A stretch of 14,196 nt of DNA from Alphaproteobacteria bacterium (GTDB lineage Bacteria; Pseudomonadota; Alphaproteobacteria; Rhizobiales; Devosiaceae). Made by a program: the position numbers and the translations under genes. Under the pieces are notes generated by a model, which saw only the letters and a program-made list of their open reading frames with translations, ran no database searches and had not been told where the DNA came from. Positions 1 to 7,191 of the stretch are shown here, one piece after another (within the stretch, counting starts at the first letter, position 1; every line of letters begins with the position of its first letter). The stretch spans positions 1 through 14,196 of the forward strand of contig JAADFY010000009.1 in assembly GCA_013152625.1 (NCBI GenBank), written 5' to 3'.

Positions 1-273
1 ATTGGCAGAAAGGGCGTCCGTTTCGATTTCGTTAAGGGTCCGGATTTGCGGCAGGATGCAGGCGCCGCCGCTCCGCGCCACCAGAATATCCATGAGGGTG
101 AGGCGGGCCCGCCTGGTGGGCAGAAATATCAGGCATTCGGCCAGAACCAGGGGGTCATTGAAGGGGTCATTGGCGTCAACACCGGGCACCAGCGTGCCAT
201 CGAGCAGACGATCGGCAAGGGCGGGCAGAAAGGCAGTATGGGGGGCAATGGTGAATATTGCCGGCGCGGTCAT
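1..273 (-). CDS. addB: AddB, N-terminal 91 residues (gene runs off the window)
   Basis: This is the amino end of the AddB subunit of the AddAB helicase-nuclease, which processes double-strand DNA ends for RecA-dependent repair. The 91 visible codons read MTAPAIFTIAPHTAFLPALA at the start, then a stretch ending in IFLPTRRA and later ILPQIRTLNEIE. That pattern (IAP..FL..LADRLL, LPTRRA, ILP.IR.L) is typical of the alphaproteobacterial AddB N-terminus. The ATG at 273-271 overlaps the murU stop as ATGA, so translation is probably coupled to murU. The nuclease domain and iron-sulfur cysteines would lie outside the window. The identification rests on N-terminal motifs and on the known murU-addB order in this group. 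Confidence 0.85.
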   Translation of the reverse strand, partial: MTAPAIFTIAPHTAFLPALADRLLDGTLVPGVDANDPFNDPLVLAECLIFLPTRRARLTLMDILVARSGGACILPQIRTLNEIETDALSAN

Positions 274-1049
274 CGGCCGAAGGGTGCCCCGGGGCGGTGG
301 AACAGCTCGTTGGCGCGCTGCAAACCGATGGGGTCGCCCACGTGAAACCAGTCCGCTTCCAGAAGGGTGCCCGCCAGGGTCCCGGCTGAAAAAGCGCGCT
401 CAAAAAGCCGATAGATGGAAAAAGGACCGGTGGGGGTGCTGGTAAATACGGAACGCCGGGCCAGGGTCACCCCGGCAAAAATCACCGGTCGCCCGGCGCC
501 GGCGTCCAGGCTGAGCCGGCCCGTACGATCAAGAAAAAAGTCAGGGTCTCCATCATAGCCAATGGCCCGCTCGGGCCGCACGCACAGCAGAACAATATCG
601 GCCTCGTTCTGGGCCAGACGGCGCTGCATACGCGGAATGGGACGGTCCTCGAACGGTTGCCACACAGAGTCGGTGTTGCAGATCAGGATCGGGTCGGAGT
701 TGAGCATTGGCAGAGCATTGACGACGGCGCCGCCGGTGCCCAGCAACTCCGCCCGCTCGTCTGAAATCTGAAACCTGCACTCCGGCATCAGCTTGGCCAT
801 GAACACCAGATGGGCCAGGATCTGCTCCGGCAGATAGTGAATATTGGTGACGAAATTTGAAACCCCCTCGGCCCGGCAGGCAATAAACACATGGTCCATG
901 AGCGGGCGCCCGGCCAGAGCCAGCATCGGCTTGGGCACGGTTTCGGTCAAGGGCCGCATACGGGTCCCAAGTCCGGCCGCAAGCAGCAACGCTTCTGGCG
1001 GGACCAGATGAGTTTCGCCGGACGGTCGGTCTTTTTTCCGTGCCATCAT
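270..1049 (-). CDS. murU: MurU-like sugar-1-phosphate nucleotidyltransferase
   Basis: The product is a 259-residue nucleotidyltransferase of the NTP_transferase fold. The N-terminal signature is clear at residues 22-40 (LLAAGLGTRMRPLTETVPK), which holds the nucleotide-binding GxGTRMRPLT loop and the catalytic Lys. Further motifs are LGTGGAV (103-109), the metal-site NTD (125-127) and EADWFHVGDP near the end. In peptidoglycan recycling MurU makes UDP-MurNAc from MurNAc-1-phosphate, which bypasses the fosfomycin-sensitive MurA step; AmgK supplies its substrate. The ATG overlaps the tsaE stop by 4 bases and the gene's stop overlaps addB by 4 bases, so all three are probably coupled. Unlike the usual arrangement, no amgK lies between tsaE and this gene. 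Specificity for MurNAc-1-P is inferred from context and family; a related sugar phosphate cannot be excluded. Confidence 0.8.
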   Translation of the reverse strand: MMARKKDRPSGETHLVPPEALLLAAGLGTRMRPLTETVPKPMLALAGRPLMDHVFIACRAEGVSNFVTNIHYLPEQILAHLVFMAKLMPECRFQISDERAELLGTGGAVVNALPMLNSDPILICNTDSVWQPFEDRPIPRMQRRLAQNEADIVLLCVRPERAIGYDGDPDFFLDRTGRLSLDAGAGRPVIFAGVTLARRSVFTSTPTGPFSIYRLFERAFSAGTLAGTLLEADWFHVGDPIGLQRANELFHRPGAPFGR

Positions 1050-1621
1050 GGTCTGGGGGCCGCCCGGTTTTGTGGCAGACTATCGCCACCCGGGGCGAAA
1101 TGGGTGAACCCGCCGGCGCCGGTCAGGGCAGTCATTGCGGCGCTGCGTTGCGGGTTCACCGCCGATATCTCGATCCGGCGCACACTGGATTGGCCATAGG
1201 CGGCCTCATCGGCGGCCGGCCCCGGATCCATTGCGACATTCCAGGTGGCCAGATCGGCAAGGGCCGGGCAGCGCTCGGGCCACTCGATGAATAAAATGGC
1301 CTCGGGGTCCTCCGCCAGGCCCAGCTCGTCCAGTTCGCTAGCGTGTGTGAGGCGATACAAATCAGCGTGCAGGATGGAACGACCCCCGATCCGGTAGGGC
1401 TGAACCAGGCAGAATGTGGGGCTGGGCACGTCCAGATTTTCCTCGTCGGCCAGGGCGCGCAACACGGCACGCACGAACAACGTCTTGCCCGACCCCAGTC
1501 CACCATGCAGCAAAACCGCATCGCTGGGCACCAGTAACGACGCGAACAGGCCGGCAAGCGTGCCGGTCATGGTTTCGTTTTGGGAAATAAAAGAACTCAT
1601 TGTGCTGGCAATATTAGGCAA
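1046..1621 (-). CDS. tsaE: TsaE, tRNA threonylcarbamoyladenosine biosynthesis ATPase
   Basis: TsaE is the ATPase that works with TsaB and TsaD to make the universal t6A37 modification on ANN-decoding tRNAs. The Walker A loop GGLGSGKT lies at residues 40-47, followed by SPTF (67-70), HADLYRL (85-91) and the family-typical EWPER (113-117). The longest reading starts with TTG at 1621, and a GAGG overlapping the divL stop sits six bases upstream. The first ATG, at 1600, would remove seven residues and has no clear ribosome site. The domain proper ends near residue 160. The remaining ~30 residues (from about AAMTALTGAGG to the end) are not typical of TsaE and may be the stub of a lost AmgK-type phosphotransferase domain, as discussed in the findings. 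The gene follows divL by 8 bases and overlaps murU by 4. Confidence 0.88.
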   Translation of the reverse strand: MPNIASTMSSFISQNETMTGTLAGLFASLLVPSDAVLLHGGLGSGKTLFVRAVLRALADEENLDVPSPTFCLVQPYRIGGRSILHADLYRLTHASELDELGLAEDPEAILFIEWPERCPALADLATWNVAMDPGPAADEAAYGQSSVRRIEISAVNPQRSAAMTALTGAGGFTHFAPGGDSLPQNRAAPRP

Positions 1622-1629
1622 TAGAGGCC

Positions 1630-4088
1630 TCAGGTACCATAGGCACGTTGCTCGGCTGGTAAATTCACCATCACGGTTGTGCCACGAGGTTTGCGGCGTT
1701 CGATTTTTACCGTCCCCCCGTGCAGATGGACAAAGGTGCTGACGATGGACAGCCCCAGCCCGGTTCCCCGCTGGCGCCCGTTGGCCGCCGAGCCTTCGAA
1801 CCGGTCAAAGACCGAAGCGATGGCTTCGTCGGGAATGCCCGCGCCCTCGTCCTCGACGGTAAATATGATCCGGTCGGGCCTGCTGGTGACGGACAGGCGG
1901 ACCGGGGCACCGGGGTCGGAATACCGAACCGCATTGGACAAAAGGTTAAACAGGATCTGGATGATCCGCAGCGGGTCGGCCACCAGGCGCGGCAGTTCGG
2001 GCTCGATATCGATTTCAATGTTCGCCGGATCAACGATCCCGTCGGATTTCAAGGTTGCGGCCACCCCGGCCCGGGCATTGTCGATCACTTCGGCAATATT
2101 TACCGGTTCGGGGTGCAGATCAATGATACCGGCATCCACATTGGCCAGAACCAGAATATTGTCGATAATGAGCATGAGCGCCTGTGACGAAGCACGGATG
2201 TAATCCACATAGGTTTTCTGCTGGTCGGTAAGCCCGGCCCCGCGCGCGTCATAAAGCATGTCCGAAAAACCGATGATGGAGGTCAGCGGCGAGCGCAATT
2301 CGTAGCTTACATTGCGCACAAATGCGTCTTTTACCCGATCGGCGGTAACCAGCGCCTCGTTACGCTCTTTAAGGACCCGTTCGTATTTTGTGCTTTTGGT
2401 CACATCTGCGAAGGTCATCAGCGTTTGCCCGTCGGGCAGCCGAACGGTGGAGAAATCGATCAGGCGCCCGTCCGTGCGTTCGATGCGGCCACGTTTACCC
2501 TGTCGATCCGGGCTGAAATCGATCACCAGTTTTTTCAAGTCTTCCCAGATGCGCGCGCCATCCTCGGGTAGCGCCTTGGCGGCGGCCTCCGCGATCTGGT
2601 CGATATGGGGCAGGTGTTCAAGCGTATTTAACGGCACCCCCCAAAGGCCGGAGATTTGCGAGTTATATAATTTGAGCCGCCCGTCGGTTCCAAAAACTAC
2701 GACCGCCTCGCTAAGGGCCTCCAGTGTTTCTCGCTGAACACTGACAATGGCGTTCATCTTGCGTTCCAGATCGAGGCGCTCGGTGGAATTGTCAAAAACA
2801 TAAATGACACCCTTGCCTTGAGAAGTGCTGGCCGGGGACGCCAGAATATTCAAGGTCTGGCCATTGGGCAGCACCCACATGGAATGGCGCGGCTGCTCCA
2901 GACCATAAGCGCGCAGGTGTGCGGCTCGCCATTTTCGGTAGTTGGCTTCATGGGGCAGCCGGTCCGCCAGCCGTAAGCGATCCAGAATGGTATGCTCGGT
3001 GGGGCCGGTGGCGAGCCAGTCCCGGTCAAGCGTCCACAGATCGGCATAGGCATGGTTGAAAAGGGTCAGGCGCGCCCTGCCGTCGAACATGGCGATGGGG
3101 GTTGGCAATTGATCAATGGCTGTCTGAAAGTAAGAAGCCAGCGAATTATCGGCCTGGGCATTCCGGGGTGCCGCCCCTTCCGGCGCGTCCGGTTTGGCGG
3201 TGGCCAGACAGAGCCCGCCACCCTCCAGCCTGACGGGTGTTAAGACATACGCTTCGAGGCCGGGAATTTTCAGTTCCGCGGTTTTCCCGTTTCCAAAGGC
3301 CTCAAGAGCCTCAAGAGCGGGGTTGATCTGGACGTCTGTGGTGTCCGACGCGGGCGCCAGTTCCAAAAAAGCGCGGTTTTTCGCCCTGATCTGGCCGGCG
3401 TCGTCCCACGCAAAAGCGGCGACGCTGATCCCGTCCACCAACCTTTTCAAATCCGGGGCACACTGCAATCCGCCATCGATGTCCGCTTCCGGGGCGGTAG
3501 GGGCTGCCGGGCTGGACGCTGGCGAAACACGCAGGATATGGGCGTTGTTGCGTACCCGTCCGGCCAGTCGGTAGGTTTTGGCGTTGCGTCCGCCAAGGGT
3601 CCAGTCAAATTCCTTTGCATTGGCGCGAAGATCACGAACGGCTTCGGTCAGCCGGACGGCAGCGGCCGGTTCCAGCCAGTCTCCAAATCTGGCTGTGGTG
3701 GTGGTCTGGCCCGGTTTTGTGGGGCGCTCGATCCCCAGCATGGATTTTGGACCGATAACAAGGGGCTCGAGGTCCTGATCCCGCCAGATCATGGTCAGTT
3801 CGGGCAATCCGGAAATAGCGGCTTCCGCCTCATCAAGATGCGCCCGCAACTCGCGCAACTGGCGGGCCGCGCCGAGCTGTATCTGGCTGGCGCGCTTGCG
3901 GGCCCGGTAAGCGACCAGAGCGGCAATGGGGCAAAAGCAATGGCGCCCAGGGCAATCGCCAGCGGCGGCATGGCCGCCATTCGGTCGAAAGGGATGGTGC
4001 TCAGGGGTTGGGCATTGGCGGCGTTAACGCTTGCCCCGAGGCCAAGCGCTAGCAAACCAGACGCTGCCCGAATGCCCCCCGGCCTCAT
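1630..4088 (-). CDS. divL: DivL-type PAS kinase with Tyr in place of the catalytic His; apparent N-terminal frameshift
   Basis: This is a membrane-bound multi-PAS sensor kinase. In the long frame read from TTG 3858 (742 residues), PAS-like repeats lie near 140-230, 241-360 and 374-490. The dimerisation helix reads NVSYELRSPLTSIIGF with Tyr at 519 (codon 2302-2304, TAC) where histidine kinases have His. The ATPase domain has FNLLSNAVRYSD, EDEGAGIPDE and GTGLGLSI. A Tyr there is the hallmark of DivL, a pseudokinase that in Caulobacter controls CckA and CtrA. The true start is probably ATG 4088: GAGGG lies five bases upstream, and it opens a signal-like segment ending VNAANA and a hydrophobic helix. 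That N-terminus is in another frame and joins the long frame only if one base is restored near 3927-3936. The repaired protein would be about 819 residues. Family and Tyr are seen directly; the cell-cycle role is inferred. Confidence 0.82.
3927..3936 (-). other. Apparent one-base frameshift inside divL transmembrane helix
   Basis: Read from ATG 4088, the minus strand gives a signal-like stretch and then PPLAIALGAIAFA, but it next runs into a non-hydrophobic tail and stops at 3795. The other frame, entering at 3930, gives PIAALVAYRARKRA, which completes a normal membrane helix with a positive inner flank and leads straight into the kinase. The two halves meet at a C4 run next to a T4 run (plus strand gggg-c-aaaa, 3928-3936). 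One missing base there explains everything. A sequencing error, a real mutation or recoding are all possible; I see no canonical slippery heptamer. Confidence 0.7.
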
Positions 4089-4202
4089 GTTTTCCCTCAT
4101 TTTCGAACAGGTGTTTCGCAACAAGCCGCAACGCAATGAGCGAATCACGGTCAACATAGGCGAACGGGGAATCTTGCAGAAGGATAATTCAGTCGCTGAA
4201 AA

Positions 4203-4234
4203 GAAAAAGGACGCCTTGCGGCGCCCTTATTTTT
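4203..4234 (-). terminator. Rho-independent terminator downstream of ahcY (bidirectional shape)
   Basis: A 9-bp stem pairs 4207-4215 with 4220-4228, with one G-T wobble, around a GCAA tetraloop on the minus strand (a stable GNRA-type loop). On the minus strand it is followed by a T-rich run (TTTTTCTTTT). On the plus strand the other side is also T-rich (TTATTTTTC). It lies about 40 bases past the ahcY stop and 115 bases before divL, so it separates the two transcription units. Confidence 0.85.
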
Positions 4235-4274
4235 CTGAATCGTTAATTAAATTATCCAGTGCCGGGTCAAAACC

Positions 4275-5678
4275 CTAATACCGGTACTGATCAGGTTTGA
4301 ACGGGCCTTCCGGCGTCACACCGATATAGTCGGCCTGTTCTTTGGACAGGGTGGTCAGCTTGACCCCCAGCTTGGCCAAATGCAGTGCGGCGACCTTTTC
4401 GTCAAGGTGTTTGGGCAACGTGTAGACCTTGTTCTCATAGGCGTCATTGCGGGTGAACAGTTCGATCTGTGCCAGGGTCTGATTGGCGAACGAAGCGCTC
4501 ATGACAAAACTGGGATGTCCGGTGGCGTTGCCCAGATTGACCAGGCGCCCTTGCGACAAAAGGATCATGCGCCGGTCGTTGGCAAAGGTGATCATATCAA
4601 CCTGGGGCTTGATATTGGTCCATTTAAGATTGCGCAGGGAACCCACATCGATTTCATTGTCGAAATGGCCGATATTGCACACAATGGCCATGTCTTTAAG
4701 GCGCCGCATGTGTTCAAGGGTGACCACATCCTTGTTGCCGGTGGCGGTCACCAGAATGTCGGCCCGCTCGATATCGTCGTCCAGGGTGACCACCTCATAG
4801 CCATCCATGGCAGCCTGAAGGGCACAAATCGGGTCAACTTCGGTGACCAGCACCCGGGCGCCGGCACCGCTCAGGGACGCGGCGCACCCCTTGCCCACAT
4901 CCCCGTAGCCGGCAACAATAGCCACTTTGCCCGCCATCATGACATCGGTGCCCCGGCGAATGGCGTCCACCAGGCTTTCCCGGCACCCGTATTTGTTGTC
5001 AAATTTCGATTTGGTCACGCTGTCGTTGACATTGATGGCCGGGAACGGCAGTTCGCCGCGCTCCTGGAGCTGATAGAGGCGGTGGACACCGGTGGTGGTT
5101 TCCTCTGAAACACCCATTATCGCGGCGCGAACCTTTGAATAGTAGCCCGGTTCCCGGGCCAGACGGGCCTTGATGGTGGCGAAAAACGCTTCTTCTTCTT
5201 CGTTTTTCGGGCTTGCGATAACCAAAGGATCGGTTTCGGCTTTCGCGCCGAGCAGGATCAGCATGGTTGCATCACCGCCATCGTCGAGTATGAGGTTGGC
5301 GGTCTCGCCATTTCCCCAGTCAAAAATCCGGTCGGCCAGATCCCAGTATTCCTCAAGGGTTTCCCCCTTGTGGGCAAAAACGGGAATGCCGCTGGCGGCA
5401 ATGGCGGCGGCGGCGTGGTCCTGGGTAGAATATATGTTGCACGACGCCCAGCGCACCTCGGCCCCAAGGGCAACCAGGGTTTCAATGAGAACCGCGGTTT
5501 GAATGGTCATGTGCAGCGAGCCCGCAATTCGGGCCCCCTTGAGGGGCTGGGTTTTGGCGTGCTCGTGCCGGATCGCCATGAGGCCGGGCATTTCAATCTC
5601 GGCAATATCGATTTCCTTGCGGCCAAAATCGGCCAGCGCGATATCGTGAACAGCATAGTCACTGAACGAAGTGGACAT
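4275..5678 (-). CDS. ahcY: S-adenosylhomocysteine hydrolase (adenosylhomocysteinase)
   Basis: AhcY reversibly splits S-adenosylhomocysteine, the inhibitory product of methyltransferases, into adenosine and homocysteine, using tightly bound NAD. It is a cytosolic tetramer. The 467-residue length fits the bacterial form with the ~40-residue insert (around LLGAKAETDP, 142-151). Substrate and NAD motifs are intact: GSLHMTIQTA (53-62), NDSVTKSKFDNKYG (218-231), the Rossmann loop AGYGDVGKG (256-264), NIGHFDNEID (335-344) and the C-terminal KPDQYRY, which contributes the Lys-Tyr lid of the neighbouring subunit. An AAAGGA ribosome site lies nine bases before the ATG. It stands 131 bases downstream of HPr, with a GC-rich inverted repeat in the leader and its own terminator. 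Co-location with the ChvGI-PTS cluster is common in Hyphomicrobiales; a functional tie is not established here. Confidence 0.97.
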   Translation of the reverse strand: MSTSFSDYAVHDIALADFGRKEIDIAEIEMPGLMAIRHEHAKTQPLKGARIAGSLHMTIQTAVLIETLVALGAEVRWASCNIYSTQDHAAAAIAASGIPVFAHKGETLEEYWDLADRIFDWGNGETANLILDDGGDATMLILLGAKAETDPLVIASPKNEEEEAFFATIKARLAREPGYYSKVRAAIMGVSEETTTGVHRLYQLQERGELPFPAINVNDSVTKSKFDNKYGCRESLVDAIRRGTDVMMAGKVAIVAGYGDVGKGCAASLSGAGARVLVTEVDPICALQAAMDGYEVVTLDDDIERADILVTATGNKDVVTLEHMRRLKDMAIVCNIGHFDNEIDVGSLRNLKWTNIKPQVDMITFANDRRMILLSQGRLVNLGNATGHPSFVMSASFANQTLAQIELFTRNDAYENKVYTLPKHLDEKVAALHLAKLGVKLTTLSKEQADYIGVTPEGPFKPDQYRY

Positions 5679-5703
5679 GTGTCAAAATCCTTTAAGGGGC
5701 GGC

Positions 5704-5736
5704 GCCCCGGGGTCGCGAACCAACGGGCCCCGGAGC
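5704..5736 (-). promoter_or_regulatory. GC-rich inverted repeat in the ahcY leader
   Basis: On the minus strand GCTCCGGGG (5736-5728) can pair with CCCCGGGGC (5712-5704) over 9 bp with one wobble and a 15-base loop, 25 bases before the ahcY ATG. The loop contains GTTGG, which could instead pair with a CCAAC placed upstream (about 5749-5745). The leader could therefore switch between two exclusive folds. No T-run follows, so it is not a simple terminator. It does not show the core of the known SAH riboswitch. A regulatory role is a guess. Confidence 0.35.
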
Positions 5737-5794
5737 CGGCAACGGTTGGAATTTTTACGGGTTATAGCCGGGCCGGCGGCTGGATACAATCAAG

Positions 5795-5816
5795 GATATA
5801 AAGAAATGTTTATATC
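5795..5816 (-). repeat. AT-rich 8-bp perfect palindrome spanning the HPr stop codon
   Basis: GATATAAA at 5816-5809 and TTTATATC at 5802-5795 (minus strand) are exact inverted copies around a 6-base spacer (CATTTC). The left arm contains the last bases and stop of the HPr gene. It is strikingly AT-rich for this region and lies in the only gap between HPr and ahcY. It may be an mRNA 3'-end or processing hairpin, a protein-binding site or part of the ahcY promoter. Confidence 0.35.
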
Positions 5817-6151
5817 TTGTTATCAGGGATATTGCTCAAGGCCTGACCCTGATCGGTATCTTCGCCAAAACCGGTTTCAACCAGCCGGGTGATGGCGTCG
5901 AGCGCCTCACGGGCCTGGCGTCCATGGGCCTGAACCACCACCCGCGAACCCGGCCCCGCCGACAGCATCATAAGCCCCATGATCGAGGTTCCGCCAACAC
6001 TGACCCCGTCCCGGGAAACAGTTATCTGAGCATCGAAACATTCTGCGGTCTGGACAAACCGGGCCGAGGCGCGGGCGTGCAAACCCCGCTGATTGCAAAT
6101 GGTCAGGTGCTGGGCATAGATCGGGGCGGACGGTTCGCCGTCATCCACCAA
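5810..6151 (-). CDS. HPr-family phosphocarrier protein (regulatory PTS)
   Basis: This is an HPr of the regulatory PTS that accepts phosphate from enzyme I (PtsP/EI-Ntr, encoded elsewhere) and passes it to EIIA. The catalytic His is His25 in NQRGLHARAS (20-29). The serine phosphorylated by HprK is present at Ser56 in GTSIMGLMML, so the protein can be both activated by His and controlled by Ser phosphorylation. At 113 residues it is longer than the usual 85-90, with extra residues at both ends. No in-frame ATG exists before codon 58, so the start must be TTG 6151 or GTG 6148; AGGA at the end of the EIIA gene is 7 bases before the TTG. It begins 2 bases after the EIIA stop. It is called HPr or NPr in related genomes; the exact symbol is uncertain. 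Confidence 0.93.
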   Translation of the reverse strand: MVDDGEPSAPIYAQHLTICNQRGLHARASARFVQTAECFDAQITVSRDGVSVGGTSIMGLMMLSAGPGSRVVVQAHGRQAREALDAITRLVETGFGEDTDQGQALSNIPDNKI

Positions 6152-6153
6152 CG

Positions 6154-6555
6154 TCAGTTCCTGCCTAAAACATCGTTGGCGACATTGATGTATTTGCGGC
6201 CCGCCTCCTGGGCCTCGCGCACCGCGCTTTTGACATCGGCCTCTGATCGCATTTGCGCCAGTTTGATCAGCATGGGCAAATTCACCCCGGCAATGACTTC
6301 CACCGCGCGCCCCTCCATGACCGATATGGCCAGATTGGAGGGGGTGCCGCCGAACATGTCGGTCAGGATAACAACGCCGCGCCCGTTGTCGGCGCGCTCG
6401 ATGGCCCCCAGAATGTCATTGCGGCGCACCTCCATATCATCGTCGGGTCCGATGGACACGGTTTCGCACTGGGACTGGGGGCCAACCACATGCTCCAGCG
6501 CCGATTTGAATTCAACCGCCAGCGCTCCATGGGTTACAAGCACCATTCCGATCAT
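6154..6555 (-). CDS. PTS EIIA component, mannose/fructose (EIIA-Man) family
   Basis: This is a single-domain EIIA of the mannose class, 133 residues long. The phosphorylatable His is His9 in VLVTHGALA, and DMFGGTPSN (66-74) is the conserved active-site loop of the family. Without EIIB, EIIC or EIID partners in the window, it is a regulatory phospho-acceptor, not part of a sugar importer. In alphaproteobacteria this protein (EIIA-Man, also named ManX or PtsM) is studied with HprK and HPr as an output of the nitrogen/carbon PTS and can interact with ChvG/ChvI-type signalling. AAGGTGG lies six bases upstream of the ATG, an excellent ribosome site. The gene is 96 bases downstream of hprK and 2 bases upstream of HPr. 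Confidence 0.93.
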   Translation of the reverse strand: MIGMVLVTHGALAVEFKSALEHVVGPQSQCETVSIGPDDDMEVRRNDILGAIERADNGRGVVILTDMFGGTPSNLAISVMEGRAVEVIAGVNLPMLIKLAQMRSEADVKSAVREAQEAGRKYINVANDVLGRN

Positions 6556-6651
6556 TCAGGCCCACCTTTTTTATGGCTGCAGCGATCCGGGGCCAGCCGA
6601 TGCCACCCCATTTTTCTGAACAGATTGATTTTGACCGGGCGGCGCGCTGTT

Positions 6652-7176
6652 TCAAGTGATTTTTTCGTTTAGGCCCACAATTTGCGCCACCGCTTCGTCC
6701 ACCAGCAGCCGCTGGTGTGCCACATCCATGGTCTTTCGGGTTCCCACCGGGGCGGCTGCGAGGTCGATCCCGAGCCACTGGGCGCCAAATTCCTCTTCGG
6801 CGGGCAAGCGGGCGACATCGGGCGATAAAACCACGTTCAGGTCAATTCTGGTTGTGTCCAGAAAGGCGCGTTTTACGATCCCGCGCCCCCGCAATTCAAT
6901 CAGGCCCGCCAGCACGGCGGGCGCCGTGGCCCACAACTGGTCGGCCTTTGTGCCAAGGCTGACCTGATCGTCCGCCACCAGCCGGGCCGGACCATAGGCG
7001 CCGGCCCCGGACATGAATTCAAGGGCAAGCAGGGATTTTCCGGCCCCCGAAGGCCCGGTGATCAAAATGCCTATACCAGCGTACGAGATTACCGTGCCAT
7101 GGACCAGAACGGGTGTCATGGTTGCAGGTGTTATGGACATGGGTGTTATGGACATGGGTGTTATGGATTTAGTCAA
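6652..7176 (-). CDS. hprK: HPr kinase/phosphorylase, short alphaproteobacterial form
   Basis: HprK phosphorylates HPr on Ser and can reverse the reaction. The Walker A loop GPSGAGKS is at residues 41-48, followed by VADDQV (67-72) and ELRGRGI (94-100), the HprK signature. It is the truncated form that lacks the N-terminal domain of the ~310-residue Gram-positive enzymes, as usual in this class. The start is uncertain. The longest reading begins at TTG 7176 with GGATGGGG just upstream, giving 174 residues; in-frame ATGs follow at 7155, 7140 and 7119. The last gives MTPVLVHGT, nearest to the family's usual beginning. The extra N-terminal residues are made by a 15-bp tandem repeat encoding MSITP. 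It lies 15 bases downstream of chvG. Confidence 0.92.
   Translation of the reverse strand: MTKSITPMSITPMSITPATMTPVLVHGTVISYAGIGILITGPSGAGKSLLALEFMSGAGAYGPARLVADDQVSLGTKADQLWATAPAVLAGLIELRGRGIVKRAFLDTTRIDLNVVLSPDVARLPAEEEFGAQWLGIDLAAAPVGTRKTMDVAHQRLLVDEAVAQIVGLNEKIT
7111..7170 (-). repeat. 15-bp tandem repeat, about 3.5-4 copies, in the 5' end of hprK
   Basis: The plus-strand unit GGGTGTTATGGACAT occurs at 7126-7140 (first base differs), exactly at 7141-7155, and at 7156-7170 (last bases differ). A more diverged copy precedes them at 7111-7125. Being a multiple of three it keeps the hprK frame, and on the coding strand each unit reads as a Met-Ser-Ile-Thr-Pro-like pentapeptide. Each good copy brings its own ATG. 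Confidence 0.85.
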
Positions 7177-7191
7177 AACCCCATCCGGCGA

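Noticed and set aside
3538..4278. A 246-codon open frame on the plus strand opposite divL
   Set aside because: It runs antisense to the well-supported kinase, has no recognisable motif and no ribosome site; GC-rich genomes often give such mirror frames.
4380..5108. A 242-codon open frame on the plus strand opposite ahcY
   Set aside because: It is antisense to a highly conserved gene; its composition is the mirror of AhcY codons.
5679..5809. A classical SAH riboswitch upstream of ahcY
   Set aside because: I looked for the conserved GAGG.GCG.UGC core and its partner and could not find them; only a generic inverted repeat is supported.
7111..7170. A CRISPR-like array
   Set aside because: The units are contiguous 15-mers without spacers and lie inside a coding frame.
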